From Planctomycetota bacterium (GTDB taxonomy: Bacteria > Planctomycetota > JAJSAM01 > JAJVHW01): a DNA stretch of 64,000 nucleotides. The notes beneath the pieces were generated by a model, which worked only from the letters and a program-made list of their open reading frames with translations, ran no database searches and was not told the DNA's origin. Made by a program: the position numbers and the translations under genes. The stretch is taken from the NCBI GenBank assembly GCA_021776825.1, contig JAJFFG010000008.1:1-64000 (forward strand), written 5' to 3'. Positions 7,321 to 16,452 of this stretch are shown here, piece by piece; the first letter of the stretch is position 1, and the number at the start of each line of letters is the position of its first letter.

Positions 7321-8874
7321 CTACGGTCCGCCATGAGCGCCGACGAACCCGCGCATCTCGCCGAGCACGGCCTCGCGATCCGATAGCGGCGGCAGTCCCC
7401 AGTCCCCGCGGTACCCGAAGACGTCGTCGATCGACGAGGCTCCCAAGCGTGCGTCGAGGATCTCGAAGTGCTCGCGGTGCACGAGCGCGGGGTGCTCCGC
7501 GCCGCAGGCGCGCGCCAGGCGGAGTGCGTCCGCCCGCAACGTCGTCACATAGTTGGCGAGACGCACCGCCTTGCTCTCCGCGTCGAGTCCGCGCATCAGC
7601 CAGCGGTTCTGTGTGGCGACGCCCGTCGGGCAGTGCCCGGTGTGACATCGCTGCGCCTGGATGCAGCCGATCGAGAGCATGGCCTCGCGCGCCACCGAGA
7701 CCATGTCGCACCCGAGCGTCATCGCGAGCAGCGCCGCCTCCGGGAACCCGAGCTTGCCCGAACCGGCGAACACGACGCGATCCGTCACACCGCGCTCGGC
7801 GAACTCGCGAAACACGCGCGTGAAGCCGAGCTTGAACGGCAGCGCCACGTGATCGGTGAACACCAGGGGCGCCGCGCCCGTACCGCCCTCACCACCGTCG
7901 ACCGTGATGAAGTCGACACCGCGAGTGCCTGACTCCATCTGCTCCGCCAGATCGATCCAGAAGCCCGACTCCCCCACCGCCGACTTGATGCCGACCGGCA
8001 GCCCCGTCGCGTCGGCGATCCGCTCCACGAAGTCGAGCATCTCGTCGACGCTGCTGAAGGCCGAGTGCCCGGCCGGGCTCACGCAGTCGCGGCCAACCGG
8101 GACGCCGCGGATCGCCGCGATCTCCGGCGTCACCTTCGCGCCGGGCAGGAAACCACCGACACCGGGCTTCGCGCCCTGACTCAATTTGACCTCGATCGCG
8201 CGGACGTTGGAGCGCTCGCACTCCGCGACCAGACGCTCGAGGCTGAAGCCACCGCGCTCGTCGCGACATCCGAAGTACCCGGTACCGATCTGCCAGATGA
8301 GATCGCCACCGTGACGATGGTGCGGCGCCACGCCGCCCTCGCCCGTGTTCTGGAGGCAGCCCGCCAGAGCGCTCCCTCGATTGATGGCCTCGACCGCCGC
8401 GGCGCTCAGCGAGCCGAAGCTCATCGCCGAGACGCTCACGAACGACGCGGGCCGGAACGCCTTCGGCCGGCCCCGCGCCGCCCCCAGCACACGGGCGCAC
8501 GGCACACGTGCGTGCGGATCATGGTCCGCGTCACCGTGGTGTGGATCGGAGAGCGGGAACGCCGCGTGCTTCACGATCAGGTAGTGCGGCGCGCCCTCGA
8601 GATCGTTGTCGGTGCCGAAGCCGGAGTAGTTGTTCTGCTTCTTCGACGAGGCATAGACCCACGACCGTTGATCGCGGCTGAACGGTCGCTCCTCGTCGTT
8701 GCCCGTGACGATGTACTGCCGCAGCTCGGGGCCAATCGACTCGAACAGATAGCGGAAGTGGCCGAGGATCGGGAAGTTGCGCAGGATGGCGTGCTCGCGC
8801 TGCAGCAGGTCGTACGCGACGAGCAGTACGACGAATGCCGCGACTGCGATCCCGGTCCATTCCCAATTCGTCAC
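7321..8874 (-). CDS. FMN/Fe-S glutamate-synthase-like protein, membrane anchored
   Basis: The 517-residue protein has a single N-terminal membrane helix (about 7-22) followed by a GltB-type FMN-binding TIM barrel. Visible signatures are SAMSFGSLS (149-157), QNTGEGG (175-181), KLSQGAKPGVGG (230-241), TVDGGEGGTGAAP and the three-cysteine cluster C404-X5-C410-X4-C415, which in glutamate synthases binds a 3Fe-4S centre. The amidotransferase domain is absent. Such stand-alone proteins are annotated as FMN-binding glutamate synthase family; their true donor and acceptor are not established. It heads an operon with the esterase and tatD genes. The GTG start has a -10-like TACAAC six bases upstream and no ribosome site. 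Confidence 0.88.
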   Translation of the reverse strand: MTNWEWTGIAVAAFVVLLVAYDLLQREHAILRNFPILGHFRYLFESIGPELRQYIVTGNDEERPFSRDQRSWVYASSKKQNNYSGFGTDNDLEGAPHYLIVKHAAFPLSDPHHGDADHDPHARVPCARVLGAARGRPKAFRPASFVSVSAMSFGSLSAAAVEAINRGSALAGCLQNTGEGGVAPHHRHGGDLIWQIGTGYFGCRDERGGFSLERLVAECERSNVRAIEVKLSQGAKPGVGGFLPGAKVTPEIAAIRGVPVGRDCVSPAGHSAFSSVDEMLDFVERIADATGLPVGIKSAVGESGFWIDLAEQMESGTRGVDFITVDGGEGGTGAAPLVFTDHVALPFKLGFTRVFREFAERGVTDRVVFAGSGKLGFPEAALLAMTLGCDMVSVAREAMLSIGCIQAQRCHTGHCPTGVATQNRWLMRGLDAESKAVRLANYVTTLRADALRLARACGAEHPALVHREHFEILDARLGASSIDDVFGYRGDWGLPPLSDREAVLGEMRGFVGAHGGP

Positions 8875-8880
8875 GCGGCC

Positions 8881-8886
8881 GTTGTA
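8881..8886 (-). promoter_or_regulatory. Candidate -10 element, leaderless start of the glutamate-synthase-like gene
   Basis: On the minus strand TACAAC (8886-8881) is followed by exactly six bases and the GTG start at 8874. No -35 resembling TTGACA lies at the right distance, so the call rests on spacing and on its similarity to other starts in this window. Confidence 0.35.
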
Positions 8887-8930
8887 CGCGAGGGCGCGAC
8901 GGAAGCGGAGCGCGGCGTCGAGGAACGCGC

Positions 8931-8936
8931 TACCTT
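8931..8936 (+). promoter_or_regulatory. Candidate -10 element, leaderless start of the epimerase gene
   Basis: TACCTT at 8931-8936 is followed by six bases (cacggc) and the GTG at 8943. It is divergent from the TACAAC element serving the opposite gene, so both promoters would share a 68-bp intergenic region. No clear -35 is visible. Confidence 0.35.
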
Positions 8937-8942
8937 CACGGC

Positions 8943-9935
8943 GTGCGCATCCTGATCCTCGGCGGCACCGTGTTCCTCGGCCGCCACGTCGTCGACGCAG
9001 GGCGTGTCGCCGGCCACGACGTGACGCTCTTCCACCGCGGCCGATCGAACCCGGGACTCTTCCCGGAGCTCGAGCACGTGCTCGGCGATCGAGACGGCGG
9101 ACTGGACGCGCTCGGGGACCGCACGTTCGACGCCGTCATCGACACGTCCGGCTACGTCCCGCGCATCGTGGGCGCGTCGGCGAGACGCTTCGCCGATTGC
9201 GGCCACTACTGCTTCGTCTCGTCCGGCTCGGTGTACCCGCATCCGGTGGCCGCGGGAACCGACGAGACGGCTCCGGTGATCGCCCTCGTCGACCCGACGA
9301 CGGAGGAGATCAAGGGCGAGACCTACGGGGGGCTCAAGGCGCTCTGCGAGCAGGCGGTTCACGAGGTCTTCGGCGATCGGGGAGCGCTGCTGCGAGCCGG
9401 GTTGATCGTCGGACCGCACGATCCCAGCGACCGGTTCACGTACTGGCCCGCTCGTTGCGATCGCGGCGGTGTCGTGCTGTGTCCGCCGGATCGCGACGCC
9501 CCTGTGCAGTGGATCGACGTGCGCGACCTGGCGACGTGGATCGTGCACCTCGCCGAACAGCGCGTGGGCGGCACGTTCAATGCGCTCGGTCCCTCCGCGC
9601 CGGCGACGTTCGGTGAACTGATCGACGCGTGCGCCAACGCGGTCGACCAGCCGTTCGAGACGGTCTGGGCCAATGCTGAGCTCCTGGAGGAGCACGGCGT
9701 CGCCCCGTGGAGCGATCTGCCGCTCTGGGTGCCGGCCGACAACGCCGGCTTCCAGCGGATGGCGAATGCCCGGGCTCTCGCAACCGGTCTCGCCTTGCGA
9801 CCGCTCTCGGAGACCGTGCGCGACACATTGGGATGGCATCGCACGCGCGGTGACGACGTACACCTGAAGGCGGGACTGTCGCCGGAACGCGAGGCGCAGG
9901 TGCTCGCGCTGCGACGAACCGACGGAGAGACATGA
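8943..9935 (+). CDS. NAD-dependent epimerase/dehydratase-like protein
   Basis: A 330-residue extended short-chain dehydrogenase fold. The Rossmann motif GGTVFLGRH is at residues 7-15 and the catalytic YXXXK is YGGLK in KGETYGGLKALCEQ. The C-terminal half has the substrate-binding part of sugar epimerase/reductase relatives. The substrate cannot be told from sequence. The GTG at 8943 is chosen because the Rossmann strand begins immediately (RILILGG) and upstream residues are Arg-rich and not protein-like. Its TGA overlaps the next gene's ATG (ATGA), so the two are co-translated. Confidence 0.85.
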   Translation: MRILILGGTVFLGRHVVDAGRVAGHDVTLFHRGRSNPGLFPELEHVLGDRDGGLDALGDRTFDAVIDTSGYVPRIVGASARRFADCGHYCFVSSGSVYPHPVAAGTDETAPVIALVDPTTEEIKGETYGGLKALCEQAVHEVFGDRGALLRAGLIVGPHDPSDRFTYWPARCDRGGVVLCPPDRDAPVQWIDVRDLATWIVHLAEQRVGGTFNALGPSAPATFGELIDACANAVDQPFETVWANAELLEEHGVAPWSDLPLWVPADNAGFQRMANARALATGLALRPLSETVRDTLGWHRTRGDDVHLKAGLSPEREAQVLALRRTDGET

Positions 9936-11572
9936 TGCGACTCGGACGATTGCTCGCGGCGGCCGTGCTGGCCCTCGCGTCCTCGACGGCAGCCGCGCAG
10001 GACGACGGGCTGCTCCTGAGAGACGGGGACCGCGTCGTCTTCTACGGCGACAGCATCACGCAGCAGCGGCTCTACACGCGCTACGTGCAGCAGTACGTCT
10101 ACTGCCGGTATCCCGAGCTCGACATCAGCTTCTTCAACGCCGGCTGGGGCGGCGACACAGCGGAGGGCGCGAACAAGCGGGTGCTGCGCGACGTGCTGGA
10201 ACTGCGCCCGACCGTCGTGACGCTCTTCTTCGGCATGAACGACGGCGGGTATCGCGCGCCGGACCCCGCCATCCGGAAGGGCTTCGGGGAAGAGCTCGCG
10301 CGCCTCGTCGACAGCCTGACGGCGAATGGCGCGCGCGTGGTCGTCATCACGCCGGGCTGCGTCGATCCGAGTCGTGCCAAGCGGATGGACGGGACGGTCT
10401 ACAACAAGGCGTTGCGCGGTCTCGCCGACGAGGCTCTGAAGATCGCGAAGGATCGCGGAGTCACAGCACTCGACATGCACGAGGCGCTGCTGACGTTCCA
10501 GACGGCGCAGCAGGCCGCCAATCCAGAGTTCACGATGATCCCCGACTCGGTGCACCCGAACGCGGGCGGGCACGTGGTCATGGCGCAGGCGCTACTCGGG
10601 GCACTCGGGGCCGAGCCGATGCCGCCGCTCGGCGAAGTGGACATCGCCCGCAAGAGCGCGACCGGCCTGTCGTTGATCGAGGCCGACGACCGCGAGGTCG
10701 TGCTCGAGGCGGCGGCACCGCAGCCCGCATCGGTGTGGATCGATCCGGCGGCGACAACCGTTGCGACCGCGTGCGGCTTCGTGCGCGACATGGCCGGTCG
10801 GCGGCTCGTCGTGAAGGGGCTCGCGCGCGGGACGTGGGACATCGCGGTCGACGGCACGCGTCTCGGTGAGGTGACGGCCAAGGACTTCGCCGAAGGTCGC
10901 TCGATCGGCAGCGTCGGCTGGGAGCGCGGGCGGCGATTGCACGAACTCGTGAAGCGCCGGGAGGATCACTACTTCCAGCTCTGGCGCGACGTCCGCCTGA
11001 AGTACGAGGGCAGGCAGGGCCTGCGCGAATTGGTCGCGTCGATGATGGAGACGAACGCGCAGTACCACGCGATGATCCGCGCGCTCGCGCAGCCGAAGGG
11101 CGCGCATCGCATCACGCTCTCGCGCGTGCCGTCGAGCATCAATCTGGCGCTGAAGCGTCCGTACGTGACGAGCGATGCGAACGGATTCGGATACGGACTC
11201 GGCGGGCTGACTGACGGCGACTGGACGGCGGATGGGAAGCACTGCTTCGCGACGGGGAACTCACGGGAGATCGCGAAGACGGTGACCGTGGACCTGGGTC
11301 GGTCGGAGCGGATCGGCGCCGTGCGACTCGGCATCCCGCCGTTCGGCTCGACGCGCACGATCGTCGTTTCGCTCAGCGCGAAGGGGAAGCGCTGGAAAGA
11401 GGTCGCGCGGCATGCGTTCGGTGCGGCGAGCGGGCAGCGGAAGACGTTGTGGTTCGACCCAAAGCCGGGCCGCCACGTGCGACTGACGTTCGAGGACCGG
11501 TACCAGCAGCGCCACGGGCACGAACCGGCGTTCGCGTTCGTGACCGAGCTGGAGGTGTATGGGGGGAAATGA
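9932..11572 (+). CDS. Secreted SGNH/GDSL hydrolase with C-terminal discoidin-like domain
   Basis: A 546-residue exported protein with a signal peptide ending at about STAAAQ. The SGNH hydrolase domain (about 25-225) shows block I FYGDSIT with the nucleophile serine, Gly in NAGWGGD, Asn in FGMNDGG, and block V DSVHPNAGGH with the catalytic Asp and His. It is therefore an esterase, plausibly acting on acetylated or sulfated polysaccharide. Residues about 400-545 look like an F5/8 type C (discoidin) carbohydrate-binding beta-sandwich (NLALKRPYVTSDAN to ELEVYGGK). A second ATG at 9935 is equally possible. Context with a sugar-epimerase-like gene fits glycan metabolism. Confidence 0.82.
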   Translation: MMRLGRLLAAAVLALASSTAAAQDDGLLLRDGDRVVFYGDSITQQRLYTRYVQQYVYCRYPELDISFFNAGWGGDTAEGANKRVLRDVLELRPTVVTLFFGMNDGGYRAPDPAIRKGFGEELARLVDSLTANGARVVVITPGCVDPSRAKRMDGTVYNKALRGLADEALKIAKDRGVTALDMHEALLTFQTAQQAANPEFTMIPDSVHPNAGGHVVMAQALLGALGAEPMPPLGEVDIARKSATGLSLIEADDREVVLEAAAPQPASVWIDPAATTVATACGFVRDMAGRRLVVKGLARGTWDIAVDGTRLGEVTAKDFAEGRSIGSVGWERGRRLHELVKRREDHYFQLWRDVRLKYEGRQGLRELVASMMETNAQYHAMIRALAQPKGAHRITLSRVPSSINLALKRPYVTSDANGFGYGLGGLTDGDWTADGKHCFATGNSREIAKTVTVDLGRSERIGAVRLGIPPFGSTRTIVVSLSAKGKRWKEVARHAFGAASGQRKTLWFDPKPGRHVRLTFEDRYQQRHGHEPAFAFVTELEVYGGK

Positions 11573-11949
11573 CGCCCATCGGCCGGCGCCGTCCGCAACG
11601 CCGGAGTCGTACGGGGATCGCCATCGGGACGGCCGCGACCGCGCGTGAGCCGGCGGGCGGGGCGGACCAGGGGGTCCGCCCCTACGGCCCCGTTGTCACC
11701 GCGAGTGCGTCGGGTTGGCGGAGGCGAGGTCGCCCCGAGTCCTCACCCCGCGGCGCGCTGGTTGCGCCCGAGCGCAAGCAGCGTGACGCGGGGAATGAGG
11801 CCACGCAAGGCTGCGACCGACGGGATTGCTCTCGCGTGCGAGGTGACGCAGCCGCGGAGCCGACCAGAAACATGGGAGGCGCGGCGATTGCCGCATGTCC
11901 CGACGGGCGTCACCAACCGACGACCCGCAATCGACGTGACCCCGCCCGC
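11573..11949. other. Convergent intergenic stretch with one strong hairpin
   Basis: These 377 bases contain no supported gene; open frames are Arg-rich shadows. The only structure seen is the hairpin listed at 11659-11682. Confidence 0.6.
11659..11682. terminator. GC-rich hairpin between convergent genes
   Basis: A perfect 10-bp stem, ggggcggacc (11659-11668) with ggtccgcccc (11673-11682), encloses a four-base loop. There is no run of T after it. It may end transcription of one or both convergent genes, or be one member of a dispersed palindromic repeat family. Confidence 0.5.
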
Positions 11950-12732
11950 TCACCCTCCGAACCCGTCCCAGAACGTCTCGTCCCAGTCCGGGTGCCGCCC
12001 GGCGTTCAGCCGCTCGACCATGAACTTCGTCCGCCGCTCCTGCCACGCGCTCGACTTCTTCCGCGCCTTCGCATACGTCTTCCGCAGGTCCGCCTGGATC
12101 TCCTTGCGCAACGTGTAGATCGGCGGGATCGCCTTCAGGAGGTCGGCGCCGGTCGGCGCGTCCGGCTGTAGCGAACCACGGCCGGCGTCGATCAACTCCT
12201 CGACGCGCAACCGCGCGAGGAACGCGACACTCGAACGCCCATCCGCCTGCAGGGCGAGTTGGAGCGAGTGGAATACGTCCACGCTCTCCCACGCGCCGCC
12301 CAACGCAATCATCCCCGCCAGCCCGCTCGCCGCATCCTCCACGCCGAGCTCCTTCAACTTCCCGGTGGAGCGTGTGTCCGTCAGGTGCTTGCTTGCCAGC
12401 CCGAGGAAGTCGCCGAGCCCCTGCCTGTACCCGCGCTCGTCCTTCGCCGTGAACGGCTTGCCGGCGATCAGCCAGTCCATCGCCTTCAGTTGATACCGCT
12501 CGCGACCGAAGTGCGCATCGGGCTTCAGCTCGATGGCGCGCCGGATCTCGCTCGCCGCCGTCTTCATCTCGTAGTAGAGCGCGGGGTTGCGCTCGAAGCT
12601 GCCGGCGATGACCTGAGCGACGGCGGGCAGGCCCTCCACCTCGGTCCGCAGCGTGTCGTCGTCCCAGATGCACGCGAACGCGGTCGAACCGGCGGCCACC
12701 ACGAGCGCCGCAGCCAGAGCAGGAATGCGCAT
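11950..12732 (-). CDS. Secreted helical protein of the CxWDxDTL type, function unknown
   Basis: A 260-residue exported protein. ATG 12732 has AGGAGA about six bases upstream, and an N-terminal signal (MRIPALAAALVVAAGSTAFA) is followed at once by CIWDDDTLRTE. The mature protein is helical, with FERNPALYYEMKTAASEI resembling a degenerate TPR region. I recall similar C-W-D-x-DTL proteins as uncharacterised genes in planctomycetes and deltaproteobacteria. The Cys directly after the signal could be a lipidation site, but the lipobox is imperfect (AFAC). It is divergent from the MscS gene. Confidence 0.7.
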   Translation of the reverse strand: MRIPALAAALVVAAGSTAFACIWDDDTLRTEVEGLPAVAQVIAGSFERNPALYYEMKTAASEIRRAIELKPDAHFGRERYQLKAMDWLIAGKPFTAKDERGYRQGLGDFLGLASKHLTDTRSTGKLKELGVEDAASGLAGMIALGGAWESVDVFHSLQLALQADGRSSVAFLARLRVEELIDAGRGSLQPDAPTGADLLKAIPPIYTLRKEIQADLRKTYAKARKKSSAWQERRTKFMVERLNAGRHPDWDETFWDGFGG

Positions 12733-12865
12733 GAGTCTCTCCTGACGAACAGTCGTCTCCCCTGGAGACGCACGAAGCCACCAGAGGTTCGCGTCGGGGT
12801 GGAGATTTCGCGAGACTCCGAGGTCCGCGGCCCTGCCCGGCTGTGAACGACCGAGGGAGATCACG

Positions 12866-14170
12866 ATGACGCGCCTCCGCTTCCCCGCCCTACTCGCGCT
12901 GCTGCTCACGTTGCTCATCGGCAGCAGCGCGTGGGCTCAGAGCGCCCCGGCGGAGCCCGCCGCTCCGGCTGCCGAGGCGCACCCAGCCGAGAACCCCAGT
13001 GTCGGTCCCGGCGAGTTGGAACTGCTGCTGCACCCGCTGTTCGCGAAGCAGCTCGAGTACCTCACGACGACGTGGCTCGAATTCGTCCAGCAAGCCGACG
13101 AAGCGGTGACCACGAAGAAGCTCGAGGCGCTCCGTGCGCCGAACGCCGATATCCGGACAGCCCGACTCGAGGAGGTCGCGGGTGTGCGAGATGCGCGGAC
13201 CGCTGTGATCGACCGCGCGCGATTGGTCGTCGGCGCATGGCGCGCGAAGGGCGGTGATGTGACGATCGCCGAGGCGTACCTCTCGTCCGTCGAGGGGCTC
13301 GTGCTCGACACCACAGACGGCAACACGGTGCTGACGTCCGTCAAGTCGTGGGTTCGGTCGCCCGAGGGCGGCGTTCGCTGGGGGAGGAACATCCTCTTCT
13401 TCCTGCTGACGCTGCTGGCGTTCCGCATCCTCGCCGGCATCGTCGGGCGAATCCTGCGCAGGGTCCTGGACTCCCCGAAGATCCAGTTCTCGGAGATGCT
13501 CGAGGCGTTCTTCGTCAACACGGCTCGCAACATGGTGATGGCGCTCGGCGTCGTCGTCGCGCTCTCGATGCTCGAGATCGAGGTCGGTCCGTTCCTCGCC
13601 GCGTTCGGCGTGGTCGGCTTCATCATCGGCTTCGCGCTGCAGGACACGCTCGGCAACTTCGCGGCCGGGCTGATGATCCTGCTCTACCGGCCGTACGACC
13701 TCGGCGACTTCGTCACGGCGGGCGGCGAGACCGGCAGCGTCTCGTCCATGAGCCTCGTCTCGACGACGTTGACCACACCGGACAACAAGGTGCTCGTCGT
13801 CCCGAACGGGAAGATCTGGGGCGGCACGATCACGAACGTGACCGGTAACGAGACGCGCCGCTGTGACCTGGTGTTCGGCATCGGCTACGAGGACGACATC
13901 GACAAGGCCGAAGCGATCCTCCAAGAGCTCGTCGCCGCCCACGAGAACGCGCTCGACGACCCGGAGCCGGTCGTCCGTCTGCACGAGCTGGCCGACTCGT
14001 CGGTGAACTTCGTGGTGCGTGTCTGGGTCAAGACCTCCGACTACTGGGGCGTCTACTGGGACCTGACACGACAGGTGAAGCAGCGCTTCGACCAGGACGG
14101 CATCTCGATCCCGTTCCCGCAGCGCGACGTCCACGTGCACCACATCAACGCGCCTGACTCGTCGGAGTAG
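12866..14170 (+). CDS. MscS-family mechanosensitive ion channel
   Basis: A 434-residue small-conductance mechanosensitive channel homologue. It has a cleavable signal peptide (ending SSAWAQ), a periplasmic helical region (about 40-165), and membrane segments near 171-190, 212-230 and 235-270. The last is the pore-lining helix (FGVVGFIIGFALQDTLGNFAAGLMILL region) running into the conserved RPYDLGD. The cytoplasmic beta domain follows, with VPNGKIWGGTITN. Such channels open under membrane tension and release solutes in hypo-osmotic shock. Its start overlaps the upstream region of the divergent gene at 12732. Confidence 0.92.
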   Translation: MTRLRFPALLALLLTLLIGSSAWAQSAPAEPAAPAAEAHPAENPSVGPGELELLLHPLFAKQLEYLTTTWLEFVQQADEAVTTKKLEALRAPNADIRTARLEEVAGVRDARTAVIDRARLVVGAWRAKGGDVTIAEAYLSSVEGLVLDTTDGNTVLTSVKSWVRSPEGGVRWGRNILFFLLTLLAFRILAGIVGRILRRVLDSPKIQFSEMLEAFFVNTARNMVMALGVVVALSMLEIEVGPFLAAFGVVGFIIGFALQDTLGNFAAGLMILLYRPYDLGDFVTAGGETGSVSSMSLVSTTLTTPDNKVLVVPNGKIWGGTITNVTGNETRRCDLVFGIGYEDDIDKAEAILQELVAAHENALDDPEPVVRLHELADSSVNFVVRVWVKTSDYWGVYWDLTRQVKQRFDQDGISIPFPQRDVHVHHINAPDSSE

Positions 14171-14303
14171 CGGCTCCTGTCGAGCCTGGCGGGCGCGAAT
14201 CTCGAAGATCGCGACACGCACCCCCTTGATCGTCCGTCTGAAACGAGGACGATCGAAGGGCGCGCGCATGGGGCCGGGAGACCTCATCGCCGGGAGGTGC
14301 ACG

Positions 14304-16376
14304 ATGAAGAGCATGGGAACTCGCACACTGGTCTCGCGAAAACTGGTCCTCGGCGCCGCCGCGACGGCAGCACTCCTCGCCGGCTCCGCGCCGCAGGCGG
14401 TCGCCACGTCCGACGCGGATCAGGTCATCGAGCTGGGGCGGCGCCTCTTCTTCGACGAGACCGTGAGCCGCACGGGCACCGTTGCCTGCAGCTCGTGTCA
14501 CGATCCCGAGCACGGGTTCAGCGACAAGCGTGTCGTCTCGATGGACGAGACCGGCCCCGCGCCGCGGCACTCCCAGCCCGTCACCAACCTGACCGACCGC
14601 CAGTTCCACTGGGACGGTGAGTTCCCCGCGATGAGCGACCTCCTCAGAGCTCGTCTCGCGCCCTCCACTGATGCGGAGACCGCGACGAGGCGCCGCGTAG
14701 CCAGCCGCGCGAAGATCGCCGGCGACGCGGTCGATCGGCGCCTGCTCGGCACGCGCAGCGGCATGAGTTCGGGCGGCTATCCCGGCATCACTCCGCGTCC
14801 GCCGCCGCGGACCGGAGTCGTCGCCGACGGCGCTCCGGCGCTCAACAACGCCCGGCACGCTCGCGTCTCGACGCGGCTGCGCGCCGACGGTCTCTACGAC
14901 ACGGCGTTCAAGGGCGCGTTCGGCGACATCACGATCACCGAACGGCGCGTGATGAGGGCGATGGAGGCCTACCTCATGTCGTTGCGCACGACCGAGAGCC
15001 CCTACGACGCCCACGTCGCCGGCGACACGCAGGTCCTCTCCGACTCCGCGAAGCGCGGTCTGGAGCTGTTCGAGGGTGACGCGGGCTGCACTGCCTGTCA
15101 CTCCCTCGACGTCGACACGTCGGAGACCAAGACGGCGCACTTCCGCAACACCGGCGTCGCCAAGGCGCAGAAGGCGCGACTTCAGAAGACGCAGCTCACC
15201 GAGCAGAAGGCCGCCGACGGGAATCTCACGGTCGAGCAGATCCGGGGGATGCGCGGTTTCCTCAGCAGAGGCCCGATCCAGGACGAGGATCTGGGCCGCG
15301 CCGGGGCGACGCTCATGACGCCCGACTCTCGCAAGTTCAAGGTCCCGAACCTGCGCGACGTCGCGCAGCACCCGCCCTACATGCACGACGGCTCACTCGC
15401 GACGTTGACCGACGTCATCCAGTACTACAACACGGGCGGAACCAAGGACGACCTGCTGCACGGTGACGTCAAGCCGCTCGGGCTCGACGACGGCCAGGTC
15501 GGCGATCTGGTGACCTTCCTCGAGTCGCTCTCCGGCTACGAGCGTGCCGGCCTAGGTCCGGTGACCGACGCCCGCCCGGGCAAGGCGGCACTGCGTCTGC
15601 TCGACGACGAGGGCACACCGTTGCGAGACGTGCGCGTCACCGTCGATCCGTGCGGCGATCGCCTCCACGGCACGAACTCGATGCCCAGTCAGTTCGACGT
15701 GACGACCGACGCGGAGGGCGTCGCCCACTTCGACTTCCCGCTCTCCACGCACGTGCGTCTCGTCGCTCCGGGTCTCGAGATCCAGCGCGGTGGGGCCATA
15801 CCCGACACCATCGGCTCAACCGACGTCCGCGCCGTGCGCAACGACCTGCACGCCTACGTCGAGCTCCGGTCGAAGGACCCCGAGGCACTGACGCAGGAGC
15901 TCGGGCTGCATGCGGGCCAGGCCGTCCGCGGCACGCTCTCGTTCGGCACCGCGGTGTCCTCCAAGCAGACGGACCCGGAGCAGCTCTACGCGCTCGAGCG
16001 CGTGCGCACGCTCGCTCCCGGCCGCGCGCTCTACAGGACGGTCGCGTGGCCGACGCGCAAGCCCGCGCGAGTCGCGGCCCGCATCGGCGACAAGCTCATT
16101 GGTCCGTTCGAGTTCGACCCGAGCGGAGGCGAGAGCGCCGCCATCGATCTCGACGCCCCAGCGCTGCCGAAGCCGCAGGGCGGCCTGGTGTTCCTATCCG
16201 GCGGAGACCGCATCACGATCGGGTTCAACACCGAGGGGATGCCCGATGCCGAAGCGCTCAAGAAGCTCGTCGAAGAGGCGATGCGCAAGCGCGCCGAAGC
16301 CGCCGAGAAGCAGGCAGAAGACGAGCAGAAGGACGAACCGCCGATCGAGCAGCCGGTCGAGCACGGCAACGAGTGA
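14304..16376 (+). CDS. Di-heme cytochrome c peroxidase/MauG-like protein with C-terminal extension
   Basis: A 690-residue exported protein. ATG 14304 is preceded by GGGAGGTGCACG, a good ribosome site. A signal peptide is followed by two heme c motifs, CSSCH (62-66) and CTACH (262-266), within the CcpA/MauG fold (LGRRLFFDETVSRTGTVACSSC, YMHDGSLATLTDVIQYYNTGG). Family members reduce peroxide or perform periplasmic oxidations using two covalent hemes. The peroxidase part ends near residue 420. The remaining 270 residues carry a beta-rich carboxypeptidase-regulatory-like segment (RLLDDEGTPLRDVRVTVDP) and an Ala/Glu/Lys-rich tail. This extension is unusual for the family. No heme-maturation genes are nearby. 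Confidence 0.85.
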   Translation: MKSMGTRTLVSRKLVLGAAATAALLAGSAPQAVATSDADQVIELGRRLFFDETVSRTGTVACSSCHDPEHGFSDKRVVSMDETGPAPRHSQPVTNLTDRQFHWDGEFPAMSDLLRARLAPSTDAETATRRRVASRAKIAGDAVDRRLLGTRSGMSSGGYPGITPRPPPRTGVVADGAPALNNARHARVSTRLRADGLYDTAFKGAFGDITITERRVMRAMEAYLMSLRTTESPYDAHVAGDTQVLSDSAKRGLELFEGDAGCTACHSLDVDTSETKTAHFRNTGVAKAQKARLQKTQLTEQKAADGNLTVEQIRGMRGFLSRGPIQDEDLGRAGATLMTPDSRKFKVPNLRDVAQHPPYMHDGSLATLTDVIQYYNTGGTKDDLLHGDVKPLGLDDGQVGDLVTFLESLSGYERAGLGPVTDARPGKAALRLLDDEGTPLRDVRVTVDPCGDRLHGTNSMPSQFDVTTDAEGVAHFDFPLSTHVRLVAPGLEIQRGGAIPDTIGSTDVRAVRNDLHAYVELRSKDPEALTQELGLHAGQAVRGTLSFGTAVSSKQTDPEQLYALERVRTLAPGRALYRTVAWPTRKPARVAARIGDKLIGPFEFDPSGGESAAIDLDAPALPKPQGGLVFLSGGDRITIGFNTEGMPDAEALKKLVEEAMRKRAEAAEKQAEDEQKDEPPIEQPVEHGNE

Positions 16377-16419
16377 TCGGATCTGTCTGAGGTCCCGCGG
16401 GCCCGCTGCGGGATGATGC

Positions 16420-16448
16420 ATGGGCGACGCCGTTTCGGCGTCGCCCAT
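16420..16448. terminator. 13-bp perfect hairpin after the di-heme gene
   Basis: Bases 16420-16432 (atgggcgacgccg) pair perfectly with 16436-16448 around a TTT loop. It lies 44 bases after the di-heme gene stop and just before the next gene, so it is a likely terminator. It also swallows the first ATG (16420) of the downstream frame, which argues for the later GTG start or for structure-controlled translation. Confidence 0.65.
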
Positions 16449-16452
16449 CGTC